18,964 bases of DNA from the NCBI GenBank assembly GCA_049509915.1, contig JBEKZL010000146.1, positions 1-18,964 of the forward strand, given 5' to 3'. A program made the position numbers and the translations under genes. Of this stretch, positions 1-6,500 are shown one piece after another. The stretch is from JBEKYD01 sp049509915 (GTDB lineage: Bacteria; Acidobacteriota; Terriglobia; Bryobacterales; Bryobacteraceae). Positions within the stretch are counted from its first letter, which is position 1. Each line of letters opens with the position of its first letter. The notes beneath the pieces are model-generated. The model had not been told where the DNA came from. It did not search any database and was given only the letters and a program-made list of their open reading frames with translations.

Positions 1-391
1 GTGTCTAACAGATTCGTCCGATATTCTCTGAGCCTGACATTCGCTGTGGCGCTGACATCCGCCCAGAGCCGGCCAATCCCGCAACTGGTAAAGCAGGACG
101 GCAAGTTCCGTTTGATGGTAGAGGGAAACCGTTCCTCATGCTGGGCGGCCAGATGGGTAACCGTAACGCCTATCCCGATACCGTGGAGCGGGCCTGGCCC
201 GGCTTCAAGGCCATGAACTTGAACACCGTCGAATACCCGGTCTACTGGAACGTGATCGAGCCCGAGGAGGGGCGGTTCGACTTCTCCGGTTTCGACCGGA
301 TCCATACCGGGCCTGCGTTCCCAGGGACTCCGCGCGATCTTGCTATGGTTCGGCACCTGGAAGAATGGTGCCATGGACTGGGCGCCCCACT
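1..391 (+). pseudogene. GH35/GH42-type beta-galactosidase, N-terminal remnant with two frameshifts
   Basis: This is the first ~125 codons of a clan-A beta-galactosidase-like gene of the same subfamily as the intact copy at 6501. A GTG at position 1 opens a signal-peptide-like stretch followed by RPIPQLVKQDGKFRLMV, matching PIPQLVKKGAKYSLLV in the intact copy. A one-base deletion near 127 breaks the frame. The next frame then reads PFLMLGGQ-like sequence, NLNTVEYPVYWNVIEPEEG and FDFSGFDRI. A second frame change between about 300 and 336 is needed to read LRAILLWFGTWKNGAMD. Homology stops at about 391, exactly where reverse-transcriptase sequence begins on the other strand. The acid/base motif, the nucleophile and the C-terminal DUF5597-like domain are all missing, so no active enzyme is possible. 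The true start could lie upstream of the window. Confidence 0.85.
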
Positions 392-1093
392 GATGTTGGC
401 CAGCAACGGCGAGATCACTCCGCCTTGCGGTGTTCCCGCCAGCGTTTCCCTCACCGTGCCATCCTCCATCACTCCGGCCTCCAGCCACTGTCGTATTGAC
501 TTCAAGACCCTTCGATCCGAGATCCGCTCCTTCACCAGATCCATCAATGTGTTTCGATCGATCCCGTCAAAGTAGCCCCGTATGTCCGCATCCACGACAA
601 AATTGTGACCCCGGTTGCCCGCCTCGCGGATCGCTTCCAGAGCTTGTGTCGCACTTCTCTTCGGACGGAATCCATAACTGCACGGCTGAAAGTCCGCCTC
701 GAAGATCGGCTCGATCGCCAACTTCGCCGCCATCTGCACCACCCGGTCCCTGACCGTCGGTATCCCCAATGGCCGCTGCTTTCCATCGGCTTTTGGTATC
801 CATCGCCGCTTCACCGGTGAAGGACGATATCGGCCTGCCTTGAGTTCAGCCTGTATCCCTTCGAGAAACTGCGCTACTCCTCGTTCCTCGATGAATCGCA
901 GCGTGATTTCATCCACGCCCGCCGCCCCCTTGTGGCTACGCACCCGCTTCCACGCTTCCCACAGAACGTCACTCCTGTGAATCCGGTCGTACAGCGCGTG
1001 AAACCGCCGCGTCCTACTCTGCTTGGCACACACCCATAGCCTGCGTTGGAGTTGTCGTACTTTTTCGTTTGGGTTTTCGGCCGTTTCCAGCAT
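392..1093 (-). pseudogene. ltrA: Group II intron reverse transcriptase/maturase, truncated after RT motif 4
   Basis: About 234 codons of an LtrA-type protein begin at an ATG (1093), MLETAENPNEKVRQLQRRLW. In order they show GAAGVDEIT, the fingers motif PKADGKQRPLGIPTVRDRVVQ, FQPCSYGFRPKRSATQAL, the palm motif VDADIRGYFDGID with the first catalytic aspartates, and TPQGGVISPLLANI. The frame then runs into antisense GH35 pseudogene sequence. The catalytic YADD box, thumb, maturase domain X and any HNH endonuclease domain are missing; full-length family members exceed 400 residues. The fragment should be inactive, although its remaining reading frame has no internal stop, which suggests the truncation is fairly recent. 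Confidence 0.88.
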
Positions 1094-1606
1094 GCCCTCG
1101 CACTTACCCCCTTCCAGGCTCGATCAAAGCATGGCCCCTTCCCTCCAGCGCGTTGTCTTGCACGCCTTCTCCGGTACTGTGGACCCCTCGGACTCCCTCC
1201 CGGCTCCACGCGCTTTCCGCCTTCCGGCCTTATACGCCCGGTCTTTGCCTGACTTGGCCGCCAGGTAGGGTCTCTCCTGTTCCGCGTTCTTCTCTGGAAA
1301 CGTGCCGCCGCCCTCTACCCCGGAAGGGTCCAGCAGTCGCTCCGGTCCAGGCTGCTCTCTGTTGCCTCCGCCGTGACATGACCGGCTCGGCCCTTTCAAA
1401 CACCTTTCGGCTGATAATATGACGTGGCTGCAGCGTTCACTTAATGTTGCGGCCCGCTTCCTTGCTCCCTGCTCTTTCACAGGCTTTTGACGCCCCGCTC
1501 TGGCCTGTCGGATCTCTCCTTCAGACTGGGGCCTGCTAACGGGCGCTCCGGCGCTTACCCGGACAGATCTTTCATCCGCTAGAACAACGCGTCTTTCAGG
1601 ACGCAC
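1094..1606 (-). ncRNA. Group II intron 5' RNA region (domain I onward)
   Basis: These ~510 bases upstream of the truncated reverse-transcriptase start are where domains I to III of a group II intron lie. The minus strand is open in one frame, but the translation is low-complexity and rich in Arg, Gly and Glu, typical of structured intron RNA read as protein. I did not fold it. A short hairpin (GCGTC, six-base loop, GACGC) lies at the proposed 5' end. Confidence 0.55.
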
Positions 1607-1657
1607 CATGGGCTCATTATAGGGCAGTGCACGAGCGGAATCGGGGACGGTTCGAGC

Positions 1658-2713
1658 CTACTTCCGCGGCTTATAAGTCTTCGTGAAGTTGTTGCGCGTG
1701 TTGGTTATCGTAAACGTGCCATCTCGCTCTACGGAAACCTTGAGCCACTTCCCATCGGGGCTACCCTCTATGTTGGCGATATAGTCCGGTGCAACATTGG
1801 CTTTTTCTCCGCCCGCGATCAAATAGTGCATCTGCCAGTAATCCTCGAGCCCGGGCGATGATTCGACAGTCTGGAAAACCTCGGCCGAGGCGCCCTTCCT
1901 CGGTCCATTGTCCGCGACGACCACCCGCGGGCGGAGCGCGTGCACCATTACGGGCGAGTTGGCGTTGTCGGTACCGTGATTTGCCGTGAGGTACAAGTCC
2001 ACTGTGCCGACGCGATTCATCGGGCACATCAGGTCCCGATCCTTGTTCCAGGTCAGATCGGCCGGGTCCAACATCCGGAACCTGCCATACGTGACAAGCA
2101 GCACAATCGCCTGGGAGTTCTCGTTGGTGTCTTGGTTGTCGATGACTCCGCGAGCATTCGGCCCCCACGTCTTGCGGGGAGTTGTATCGCAAGCGGGGTT
2201 CGGTTGGCCCGCCCCCTTCAACGGCTCAGTTATCGCCTTCCCCGCCGCCATCACTACCTGCGCGTCGAATCCCTCTATCGGAATCTTGTCGCCGGCCTTC
2301 ACCACCAGGTGCTTGCCCTTGGCCACAACGTCCATGTAGTCTTTCACGCCTTTGATCGTGAAATCGTTCATTTGAACGTTCGGACCGTGGTCCACGAAGG
2401 TGACGATGGGCATGCGCGCGGCCAGCGCGGGAACCCCGCCCACGTGATCCAGATCGTAGTGCGTCACCACCATATAGTCGATCTTCTTCACACCGGCCGC
2501 CCGGCAGGCTTCCACAATCCGGTCCGTATCGCGGCCGTTCTGCATGGATCCCGGGATACCTGCATCGATCAGCATGCTCTGTCCGGAGGGCGAAACCAGC
2601 AGAAACGCCTTCGATCCTTCGACATCGATCACATACATGTCGAGCGTCTTGGCCGCGGACAGCGCCGAGACCATCAGGAGAACGACTACCGCACTTTGAA
2701 TGAGTCTCATCAT
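1658..2713 (-). CDS. Exported metallo-beta-lactamase-fold hydrolase (ComEC/Rec2-like MBL domain)
   Basis: A 351-residue protein with a Sec signal peptide (MMRLIQSAVVVLLMVSALSAA), so it should act in the periplasm or outside. After TLDMYVIDVEGSKAFLLVSPSGQSMLIDAG comes the metal-binding motif THYDLDHVGG (H, D and H near residues 85-90), then FVDHG and ANHGTDNANSP, which supplies a later histidine. This layout resembles the MBL domain of ComEC-type proteins and stand-alone exported relatives. The substrate is unknown; a phosphoester, lactone or nucleotide are all possible. Three start codons lie in a row (TTG 2716, ATG 2713, ATG 2710); ATG 2713 is chosen, behind a weak AAGAG. It is flanked by decayed genes, so it is probably transcribed alone from the AT-rich leader at 2714-2740. 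Confidence 0.85.
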   Translation of the reverse strand: MMRLIQSAVVVLLMVSALSAAKTLDMYVIDVEGSKAFLLVSPSGQSMLIDAGIPGSMQNGRDTDRIVEACRAAGVKKIDYMVVTHYDLDHVGGVPALAARMPIVTFVDHGPNVQMNDFTIKGVKDYMDVVAKGKHLVVKAGDKIPIEGFDAQVVMAAGKAITEPLKGAGQPNPACDTTPRKTWGPNARGVIDNQDTNENSQAIVLLVTYGRFRMLDPADLTWNKDRDLMCPMNRVGTVDLYLTANHGTDNANSPVMVHALRPRVVVADNGPRKGASAEVFQTVESSPGLEDYWQMHYLIAGGEKANVAPDYIANIEGSPDGKWLKVSVERDGTFTITNTRNNFTKTYKPRK

Positions 2714-2844
2714 CAAGCTCTTAAATTTAAATTAATACATCGTCCGTAATTTCCGTTTTGGCCTGGGTGGCTACCAGCGATTAGTATATCTGACCGCCCA
2801 TTGCAGCTGGCGCCCAGGCGTTCGACACGTGCCCAGAATTGCTA

Positions 2845-2880
2845 TTTTGGGTGTTTTGGGTGGTCGCGGAAACCGCGACC
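2845..2880. repeat. Tandem 9-bp repeat followed by a perfect 8-bp hairpin
   Basis: TTTTGGGTG occurs twice in direct tandem (2845-2853 and 2854-2862). It is followed at once by GGTCGCGG-AAA-CCGCGACC (2862-2880), a perfect 8-bp inverted repeat with a three-base loop. Neither strand has a T-tract after the stem, so it is not a canonical terminator. It sits just before the point where homology of the truncated dehydrogenase begins. Confidence 0.6.
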
Positions 2881-2906
2881 GATGTAAACAGTTACAGTGA
2901 AACGGA

Positions 2907-3233
2907 ATGATCAGCGACAAGGTGTTCCGGGCAATGAAGAAGACGGCGTACTTTTTCAACATCTCCCGCGGACCGCTGATGGATGAGAACGCACTGGCCT
3001 CCGCCCTGAAGGAAGGCAGGATCGCCGGCGCCGGATCGGACCCAGGACCCGTCGAGCGGTATCCCCCCACCGGGATTCTGTGGGATTGCCCGAACATGAT
3101 CTTCACTCAACACACCGGTGGATTTTCGCCGGAACGCCAGATCCGCCACATCGGACTGCTGGCCGACAACGTCCGCCGTTACGCCCACGGCTTGCCGCTA
3201 GAAAACGTGGTGGACAAAGTGCGTGGCGACTGA
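2907..3233 (+). pseudogene. D-2-hydroxyacid dehydrogenase, C-terminal fragment
   Basis: The 108-residue frame matches the end of the NAD-binding domain and the C-terminal part of the D-isomer-specific 2-hydroxyacid dehydrogenase family. ISDKVFRAMKKTAYFFNISRGPLMDENALASALKEG is the classic stretch after the Rossmann motif. GRIAGAGSDP follows, then FTQHTGGFSP, equivalent to the catalytic-histidine region. Family members are about 310-340 residues; here roughly the first 200 are missing, including the GxGxxG dinucleotide motif and the catalytic arginine. The usual DVFEEEP segment is altered to SDPGPVE. Homology may begin at 2898, just after an in-frame TGA (2895-2897). There is no ribosome-binding site worth naming before ATG 2907. 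It is most likely a remnant of a sugar-acid or glyoxylate-type reductase gene. Confidence 0.8.
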
Positions 3234-3595
3234 TGACGGTGGCGGGCGGCCGCGGCAGAAAACACCCGGCATTCCCGACGATGGGTCCACCGTTCGCCGT
3301 TGCAGTGCGGCAGAAGTGGCCGAAGGAGGCCGGCAGGCGGCAGGCTCAGGTGCGCTAGGGCGGTTACCGCTATGATCATAGGCAGTCTCTGCTTCGAGCG
3401 CCGTTGAGGCGTGCGAGACTTACATCCGCGAGGCCGCTGATGTAGAACCGTGTTGCAAAACGCCTGCCGCGTCACGAGCGACGGTCGATTCGTGGCAGTC
3501 CCTCATCGCCGAAGATGAGGACACCGTGAAAAAGGCTTAGAAGAGAAATCTTGTGGAAGGGCGGAACGCCCACCTTGAATTAAAGGAGAACTACG
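3234..3595. other. Intergenic region with a 12-bp palindrome and small hairpins
   Basis: No convincing gene is seen in these 362 bases. They contain a perfect palindrome CTATGATCATAG (3370-3381), a 7-bp inverted repeat CCTCATC/GATGAGG with a six-base loop (3501-3520) and a short GGGCG/CGCCC stem (3559-3571). The palindrome could be an operator for the enolase-family gene downstream, but nothing else supports that. Confidence 0.4.
3582..3588 (+). promoter_or_regulatory. Ribosome binding site fixing a GTG start
   Basis: AAAGGAG lies seven bases before GTG at 3596. It decides the start of the enolase-family gene: the twin-arginine motif follows within nine residues of this GTG. Confidence 0.75.
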
Positions 3596-5050
3596 GTGCT
3601 TCAGGAACCAAACGTTTCTCGCCGGACATTCATCACCGGCTCGACATCGGCCACCGCGGCGGTCGCCGCGGGGAGCCTGGTCACCAACGCCGACTTGGAG
3701 AATACCACCGCCCAGGTGAACACCAATTCAGGTCCCTCGGCTTTGAGGATCACCGACATGCGTATCGCCCATTCGGACCGGTCCATGCTCATGCGCCTCG
3801 ACACCAACCAGGGCATTTCCGGATATGGCGAGATCCGCTACGATTGCAGCAAAGCGCACGGCCTGATCTTGAAGAGTCGCATCATCGGCATGAACCCGTG
3901 CAATGTTGCCGAGATCTTCCGCAAGATCAAGAAGCACGGCGGGTTTGGCTGCGACGGCGGCGGGGTTTCCGCTGTCGAGGTTGCCTGCTGGGATCTGGCC
4001 GGCAAGGCTTGGGGAGTGCCCGTGTGGCAGATGCTCGGCGGCAAGATGCGCGACCGCGTCCGTTTGTACTGCGACACCACCAGCAGGCCCACCGGAGAAA
4101 CCATGGGCAACCATTTGAAGGAACGGATCGCGGCCGGTTGGACCTTCTGCAAGATGGACCTGCATGCCGGCGGCGAAGACGAGGTCACCCACACGCAGGG
4201 AAGCACCGTTGGAATGTATACGCACCCCGCCCCCGACCCAACCGCCAACCGGCCGGTGTGGGGAGGCTTCGCCGATGCCAGGCAAAGTGTGCCGCCGCCC
4301 AACATGAAGATTCCGATGGGCGCATATAACCCCTACGGCGAGCACCTGTTCACCTCGACGTTTTTCACCGACAAAGCACTGGATTGGCTGGCGGACTACT
4401 GTGAAACCGTGCGCAGTATTGTCGGCTGGGAGATTCCGATTGCCACGGACCACTACGGTCACTTTCCCATCGAGACCTTTATCAAGTTCGCGCGGAGACT
4501 GGATAAATACAACCTGGCCTGGTACGAGGACGTGGTCCCGTGGTTCTACCCCGACCACCTCCGCAGACTCAAGGATTCCTGCACCACGCCGATCTGTACC
4601 GGTGAGGACGTTTACCTCGCCGAGGGCTTCAAGGACCTGTTTGAAAAGCAGGCGATCTCCGTCTGCCACCCGGATCTCGCCAATGTCGGCGGTATTCTCG
4701 AAACCAAAAAAGTCATCGATCTGGCCACGCAACACGGCATTGCATCCTGCATTCACAATAACAACGGCCCTATCACTTTGATGGCCAGCGTGCATGCCGC
4801 CGCCGCCGGCGACCAGTTCCTGGCGTGTGAGTACCACACCGCCGATGTTCCACATTTCCTCGACCGCATCAGAAGGACGGACCGGCCGAACGATCCGATC
4901 ATCGACAGGGGATACGTGACGGTGCCCAACGGCCCGGGATTAGGCGTGGAAATCAACCTGGACGTTCTCAGGGCAAATCTGCACGAAGGCGGATTGTTCG
5001 AGCCCACAACCCAGTGGGACAACGAGAGTTCGTTCGACGGTCATATGTAA
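3596..5050 (+). CDS. Tat-exported enolase-superfamily protein (mandelate racemase/muconate lactonizing type)
   Basis: A 484-residue protein with a twin-arginine signal (VSRRTFITGSTSATAAVAAG), so it should be folded in the cytoplasm and then exported. The barrel carries the full set of enolase-superfamily metal ligands: D285 (ATDHYG), E311 (WYEDVV) and E337 (TGEDVY). These are spaced 26 and 26 residues apart, as in mandelate racemase D195/E221/E247. D360 (HPDLANVGG) and H387 (IHNNNG) form the Asp-His dyad with the same 27-residue spacing. The second-strand motif is KMD (K186, D188) rather than KxK, and about 68 extra residues separate it from D285. The likely reaction is dehydration or epimerisation of an aldonic or uronic acid; the substrate is not readable. 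The gene downstream is convergent, and the dehydrogenase fragment upstream is on the same strand. Confidence 0.9.
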   Translation: MLQEPNVSRRTFITGSTSATAAVAAGSLVTNADLENTTAQVNTNSGPSALRITDMRIAHSDRSMLMRLDTNQGISGYGEIRYDCSKAHGLILKSRIIGMNPCNVAEIFRKIKKHGGFGCDGGGVSAVEVACWDLAGKAWGVPVWQMLGGKMRDRVRLYCDTTSRPTGETMGNHLKERIAAGWTFCKMDLHAGGEDEVTHTQGSTVGMYTHPAPDPTANRPVWGGFADARQSVPPPNMKIPMGAYNPYGEHLFTSTFFTDKALDWLADYCETVRSIVGWEIPIATDHYGHFPIETFIKFARRLDKYNLAWYEDVVPWFYPDHLRRLKDSCTTPICTGEDVYLAEGFKDLFEKQAISVCHPDLANVGGILETKKVIDLATQHGIASCIHNNNGPITLMASVHAAAAGDQFLACEYHTADVPHFLDRIRRTDRPNDPIIDRGYVTVPNGPGLGVEINLDVLRANLHEGGLFEPTTQWDNESSFDGHM

Positions 5051-5168
5051 TCGTCGCCTGGCACTTGGACCCGCTGTGAAAAAGCGGATTCCGAATGGAA
5101 CGGGCTGCAGCAGGGCCACGCGCCGCCACGCGTCTTCTGATTCTGAAGCCCCTTTTGAGACCGGCGCG

Positions 5169-6101
5169 TTACTTCTGCTTGGAAAGCTGCTCCTTCATGT
5201 TGTCGTCATATTCTTTTTTCAACGCCGGATCGTGCAAGCTGCCGCTGCCATACACATCGGTGGACTTGTACTTCCCCGTCTTGAAGTTGTTTTTGACCCA
5301 TTCGTCGTGGATGTGCACCGTCTTGGCGGCCTCGACCAGCCGCTCGACCGCCTGTGGCGGAATGAAGTTCACGCCCTCCCGATCGCCAAACACCAGGTCG
5401 CCCGGCATGACGGTCGCTTTGCCAATCCGGACGGGAACGTTAATGCCGGTCGTCATGTGCCGGGCGACGAACCCTGGCACCGAACCCCGGAAATATCCCG
5501 GCATGTCGAACTCGGCGATACCCTCCAGATCCCGGACGGCGCCGTCAATGACAAAGCCGGTTCCCGTCTTCATCCAGAGGTAGAAAGCCAAGTTGTCGCC
5601 GATGATGCCGCCCAGGTCGAGATTGCCGCCGGCATCTACCACAATCACATCGCCGGGTTGCAGCATATCTAGGGCGGACTGGTGGCTGAGCGCGACCACG
5701 TTCCCTTTCTGCTTCCATTCCGCTTGCTCCACGTTGAAGATCTCAAGGCGCGTCGGCATCAATTGCAGCGTGAACGCCCGCCCGATGAGCTTCTTTCCCG
5801 GGTGGAGGATCTGCCATCCGTCCGTGTAGGTGACCGCCGGCCCGCTCCCGAAAAGACGGGGGCTGATTTCGTTGACTGCCTGGCCCGCGCCCAGGACTTC
5901 CTCCGAGGACATGTCCTTGAATTTCTCCAAAAGCGCGTCCGGAATCTTGGGCCGGCCGTCGGGGAACCGGTCGAAGGGATTCGGAGCGGTGTACTTGATC
6001 AGTTGTTCCCGAGTCAGGTTGTTAATCTGTCCCTGCGCGTCTACAGCCACAAACAGCGGCAACAGCCAGACAAAGGCCAACGTCACTCTCGATATATTCA
6101 T
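5169..6101 (-). CDS. Exported RraA-like / HMG-aldolase-like family protein
   Basis: A 310-residue protein with a Sec signal peptide (MNISRVTLAFVWLLPLFVAVDAQ), an N-terminal helical extension, then an RraA-type domain from about residue 60. It contains LQPGDVIVVDAGG, GGIIGDN, then VIDGAVRDLEGI and PGDLVFGDREGV. D169 to R190-D191 gives the D-X20-R-D signature that, as I recall, marks relatives with class II HMG/CHA aldolase or oxaloacetate decarboxylase activity. Plain RraA binds RNase E in the cytoplasm, which an exported protein could not do, so a metal-dependent aldolase or decarboxylase role is more likely. AGGAG lies six bases before the ATG. It converges on the enolase-family gene and diverges from the GH35-GH3 frame. 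Annotation pipelines may label it dimethylmenaquinone methyltransferase, an outdated family name. Confidence 0.87.
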   Translation of the reverse strand: MNISRVTLAFVWLLPLFVAVDAQGQINNLTREQLIKYTAPNPFDRFPDGRPKIPDALLEKFKDMSSEEVLGAGQAVNEISPRLFGSGPAVTYTDGWQILHPGKKLIGRAFTLQLMPTRLEIFNVEQAEWKQKGNVVALSHQSALDMLQPGDVIVVDAGGNLDLGGIIGDNLAFYLWMKTGTGFVIDGAVRDLEGIAEFDMPGYFRGSVPGFVARHMTTGINVPVRIGKATVMPGDLVFGDREGVNFIPPQAVERLVEAAKTVHIHDEWVKNNFKTGKYKSTDVYGSGSLHDPALKKEYDDNMKEQLSKQK

Positions 6102-6127
6102 GCCATTCTCCTAATCTAATTTGAAAT

Positions 6128-6157
6128 AAGCCGGAACCCGCATTCCGGCTCCGGCTT
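6128..6157. repeat. Inverted repeat with two alternative partners in the rraA-like leader
   Basis: AAGCCGGA (6128-6135) pairs perfectly with TCCGGCTT (6150-6157). The core GCCGGA (6130-6135) can instead pair with a second TCCGGC at 6144-6149. It lies 27-56 bases upstream of the minus-strand start at 6101, inside the presumed leader. There is no T-tract, so a terminator is unlikely. Confidence 0.45.
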
Positions 6158-6387
6158 CCAGCGAGTATACACCCGCTCCGATCGGACGCCCGGGACCTCC
6201 GAAAGTAGACGCCGCCGCCCGGATGATGCACCTGCAAGCGAGATAGCGTGGTGTATCCTGAATAGGAGTCAGAAATCCGAAATTGGGAATTCTGGCGCAC
6301 AACAGCTTGGCCGGTTTGGAAAACCCGGTGGACCGTGCAAGAAGCTGACCATGAAACTGCGAGGCTTGTTTTGCTCCACTCATCACC

Positions 6388-6406
6388 TAGGCTGCGAGTC
6401 AGCCTA
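6388..6406. promoter_or_regulatory. Candidate operator: perfect 7-5-7 dyad
   Basis: TAGGCTG-CGAGT-CAGCCTA is a perfect 7-bp inverted repeat with a five-base spacer, 94 bases before the GH35 ATG and in the middle of a divergent region. Its form suits a dimeric regulator. No second copy was found in the other divergent region (12756-12979), which weakens the case for a shared regulon. Confidence 0.35.
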
Positions 6407-6500
6407 ACGTCCGCTTCTCTCTCCAACTGTATTTCCAGCCGGACGGCGGATTCTTGACGGCTTAGGAGTAAAGGCAGATTAGAAAGTGAGGAAGTTGACC

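Larger units (their letters stand above)
391..1606 (-). mobile_element. Group II intron, 3'-truncated
   Basis: On the minus strand this holds a 5' structural RNA region followed by the first part of a group II intron reverse transcriptase. A possible 5' boundary matching the group II start consensus GUGYG (GTGCG on the minus strand) lies at 1606-1602. The 3' half is absent: no YADD, maturase or endonuclease coding, and no domain V or VI before the element meets the GH35 pseudogene at about 391. It therefore can neither splice nor move by itself. The 5' boundary is an inference from the consensus alone; I could not find a convincing exon-binding-site match to the flank. Confidence 0.7.
6102..6500. 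other. Divergent intergenic region between the exported RraA-like gene and the GH35-GH3 frame
   Basis: These 399 bases hold no gene I can support. One short minus-strand frame (6111-6386) lacks recognisable homology and has the poor third-position GC expected of noncoding sequence here. The region should carry promoters for both flanking genes and contains the two inverted repeats listed separately. Confidence 0.5.

Noticed and set aside
1029..1034. UAUGGG as a group II exon-binding site pairing with the flank CCCATG at 1612-1607
   Set aside because: It lies inside the reverse-transcriptase coding part, about 570 bases from the intron start, not in domain I where EBS1 belongs.
1124..1609. 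161-codon open frame on the minus strand
   Set aside because: It lies in the 5' structural RNA of the group II intron; its composition is Arg/Gly/Glu-rich with no domain, typical of intron RNA read as protein.
2862..2880. GC-rich hairpin as an intrinsic terminator
   Set aside because: No T-tract follows the stem on either strand.
3239..3358. Short frame in the 3234-3595 intergenic region
   Set aside because: Arg/Pro/Gly-rich with no RBS or homology; it looks like chance opening in GC-rich DNA.
3728..4855. 375-codon minus-strand frame antisense to the enolase-family gene
   Set aside because: Shadow frame; the plus strand carries every catalytic motif of the enolase superfamily.
6111..6386. 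91-codon minus-strand frame just upstream of the RraA-like gene
   Set aside because: No recognisable family and about half G/C at third positions, below what real genes here show; it overlaps inverted repeats.
6454..6459. TTGACG as the -35 box of the GH35-GH3 frame
   Set aside because: No acceptable -10 box at 16-18 bases downstream; a single hexamer is not enough.
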